In this document: piece by piece, positions 62,842 to 64,000 of the stretch
How the letters are laid out: each line of letters begins with the position of its first letter
Numbering within the stretch: position 1 is the stretch's first letter
Assembly: GCA_013396915.1 (NCBI GenBank)
Contig: VWZL01002043.1
Span: 623,813-687,812 of the forward strand
DNA from: Stercorarius parasiticus
Taxonomy: Eukaryota; Chordata; Aves; Charadriiformes; Stercorariidae
DNA length: 64,000 bases
Direction: 5' to 3'
Notes under the pieces: generated by a model
What the model was told of the DNA's origin: nothing
The model's input: the letters and a program-made list of their open reading frames with translations, nothing else
Database searches by the model: none
Program-made: the position numbers and the translations under genes

Positions 62842-64000
62842 ACTGATCTCAAGGATCACTTTTGCATCAGTAATTTAATTCCTCTTGTGTGTTTAATTAC
62901 GCTGACATCTCTGAATATAATGCCAATTTGTAGTGAAATTAGAGCCAGTAGTAGATCTATTACCATCTAAATTCTACTTTCACCCCTAAAGGACAGTCTA
63001 AGTTTCTGTTGCCTTCTGCGGGATGTGCGTGTCCCTTGTACAGCAAAAGAAATCCAGAAGATGGACTGCACATTTCTTAGCCATTCAGGGGACATGACCT
63101 GTAATGGCAGTATCACAGAATAGTTGTTCACGGTATAGCCTATTCCCCCTTGGTTCCATTACTGCATGTTTTTTTAGCTGAAGAAAGTTTGCGTAGTGTA
63201 TTGGAAATATAAACAGAGCTCTAAAAGCCACAAGGCGTCCTTAACTACAGTGCCATCAAACCTTCTGTTTCACAAGTAAGTATCATGTTTTCCTTGGATT
63301 TATTAGCACTTTATCACTGTTACTTTTTCCATTAGTATGTCAGAATTAATTGCAACAGGTTCAAAAGGTACAAAATTACTGTATTGCCACAACGCTCTGC
63401 CTTCTAATTTTCATCGGAATGAAAAGCTCTTTCTTATTAAATGTCTTGTTTTTTTCATTTAAGGAATAAATATTCCTGTTACATGATTTGTTTTCTCTGT
63501 AATCCTGTTTCATGATAGTTACTGAACAGCGCTTCAAATATTTTGCCAGTTCAGATTTGTTTCTCAAACAAACAGGCGGTTTTTATAACTAACCCTGAAT
63601 CAACCACCTAATTTTGGAAAGCAAAATGTTTCCATGCTACAAAGATTAGCCAGTAAATGAATATTAACTTTTGTTTCTTTGTGACATAAATAACAGGCGG
63701 AACAACTTTGCTCCGGGCAATTTTATTAATATTTTTTTCCCTCATTTAGGGCACACAAGGTAGGTTTGTTTCTTAGCAGTTAACTCAAAGACTTAAATCA
63801 GGAAAGTAAGTACCTGCAAAGGCATATCAATAAACTGTACAACTTGTTAAAACATTCCGAATTGGAATTATCATGATGTTTAATGGCATATTAGTACATA
63901 GTGTACTGCTTAATTCACTACAGCTAGCTTTGAGTTGCTGCTCTGTTGACAGTTACACCTGTGCATTCTTGCTGACGTCAGTTGGGTTTATATGGAAGTT
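62842..64000. other. AT-rich unique sequence to the window edge
   Basis: No gene or repeat recognised. An exact TGACGTCA (CREB/ATF site) lies at 63,973-63,980, 20 bases from the right edge, so its context is cut off. Confidence 0.5.

Larger units (their letters stand above)
36278..64000 (+). other. PDE1A: PDE1A first intron, 5' part (continues past the window)
   Basis: The intron opens with GTAAGTG. I searched by eye for the common second exon (RCLVKQLERG...EYAASVLEAVY) and for the PDE1A2-type leader and saw neither, so the intron should exceed 27.7 kb. That agrees with the very long 5' introns of vertebrate PDE1A. It contains two sense CR1 copies, three decayed antisense CR1/L3 fragments, a DIRS1-like gag relic, a possible antisense two-exon unit near 46 kb, and otherwise AT-rich unique sequence. 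Confidence 0.7.

Noticed and set aside
36278..64000. Search for the common PDE1A exon 2 and other PDE1A leaders
   Set aside because: No stretch encoding RCLVKQLERG, EYAASVLEAVY or an MGSS-type leader was seen by eye, so none is annotated.
1..64000. Prokaryotic, CRISPR or phage features
   Set aside because: No direct-repeat/spacer array, operon structure or ribosome-binding pattern. CR1 repeats and splice sites show vertebrate DNA.

Overview
The window looks like avian nuclear DNA. It is AT-rich, low in repeats and almost free of long reading frames. Its only well-preserved interspersed repeats are 5'-truncated CR1 LINEs ending in the ATTCTATG-type octamer tail typical of birds. There are no Alu, L1 or B-type mammalian repeats. 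Bacterial features (operons, Shine-Dalgarno sites, CRISPR arrays) are absent.

The one coding feature I can name is a short first exon on the + strand at about 36,225-36,277. It encodes MDDCVTIKKKHLQRPIF plus two bases of an Arg codon and is followed by a perfect AG|GTAAGT donor. This matches the alternative N-terminus of PDE1A of the PDE1A1 (cardiac/smooth-muscle) type, which begins MDDHVTI-R/K-KHLQRPIFR in mammals. It lies in a different frame from the longer spurious ORF covering it. The window is therefore read as the 5' part of the avian PDE1A locus: 5' flank from 1 to about 35.8 kb, a putative promoter/5'UTR with somewhat higher GC at about 34.9-36.2 kb, the exon, and then at least 27.7 kb of first intron running off the right edge. 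I found neither the common second exon nor the MGSS-type (PDE1A2) first exon.

Repeats fall into two age classes. Three well-preserved CR1 3' ends (32.8, 50.6 and 62.6 kb) all lie on the + strand, in the sense of PDE1A. At least four heavily decayed CR1/L3-type fragments (30.96-31.99, 49.2-50.1, 53.4 and 55.4 kb) are all antisense. There is also a MIR-like core-SINE relic (21.3 kb) and a broken DIRS1-like gag relic carrying the LAP2-alpha-type domain (54.7-55.05 kb).

The main unexplained signals are a minus-strand two-exon candidate inside the PDE1A intron (46,464 to 45,887), where a 122-bp intron with strong splice signals keeps a 151-codon frame open; several isolated exon-like segments (20.26, 29.44, 6.84 and 62.34 kb); two near-perfect short palindromes; and two full cAMP-response-element palindromes. 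No transcript evidence is available here, so these are inferences.
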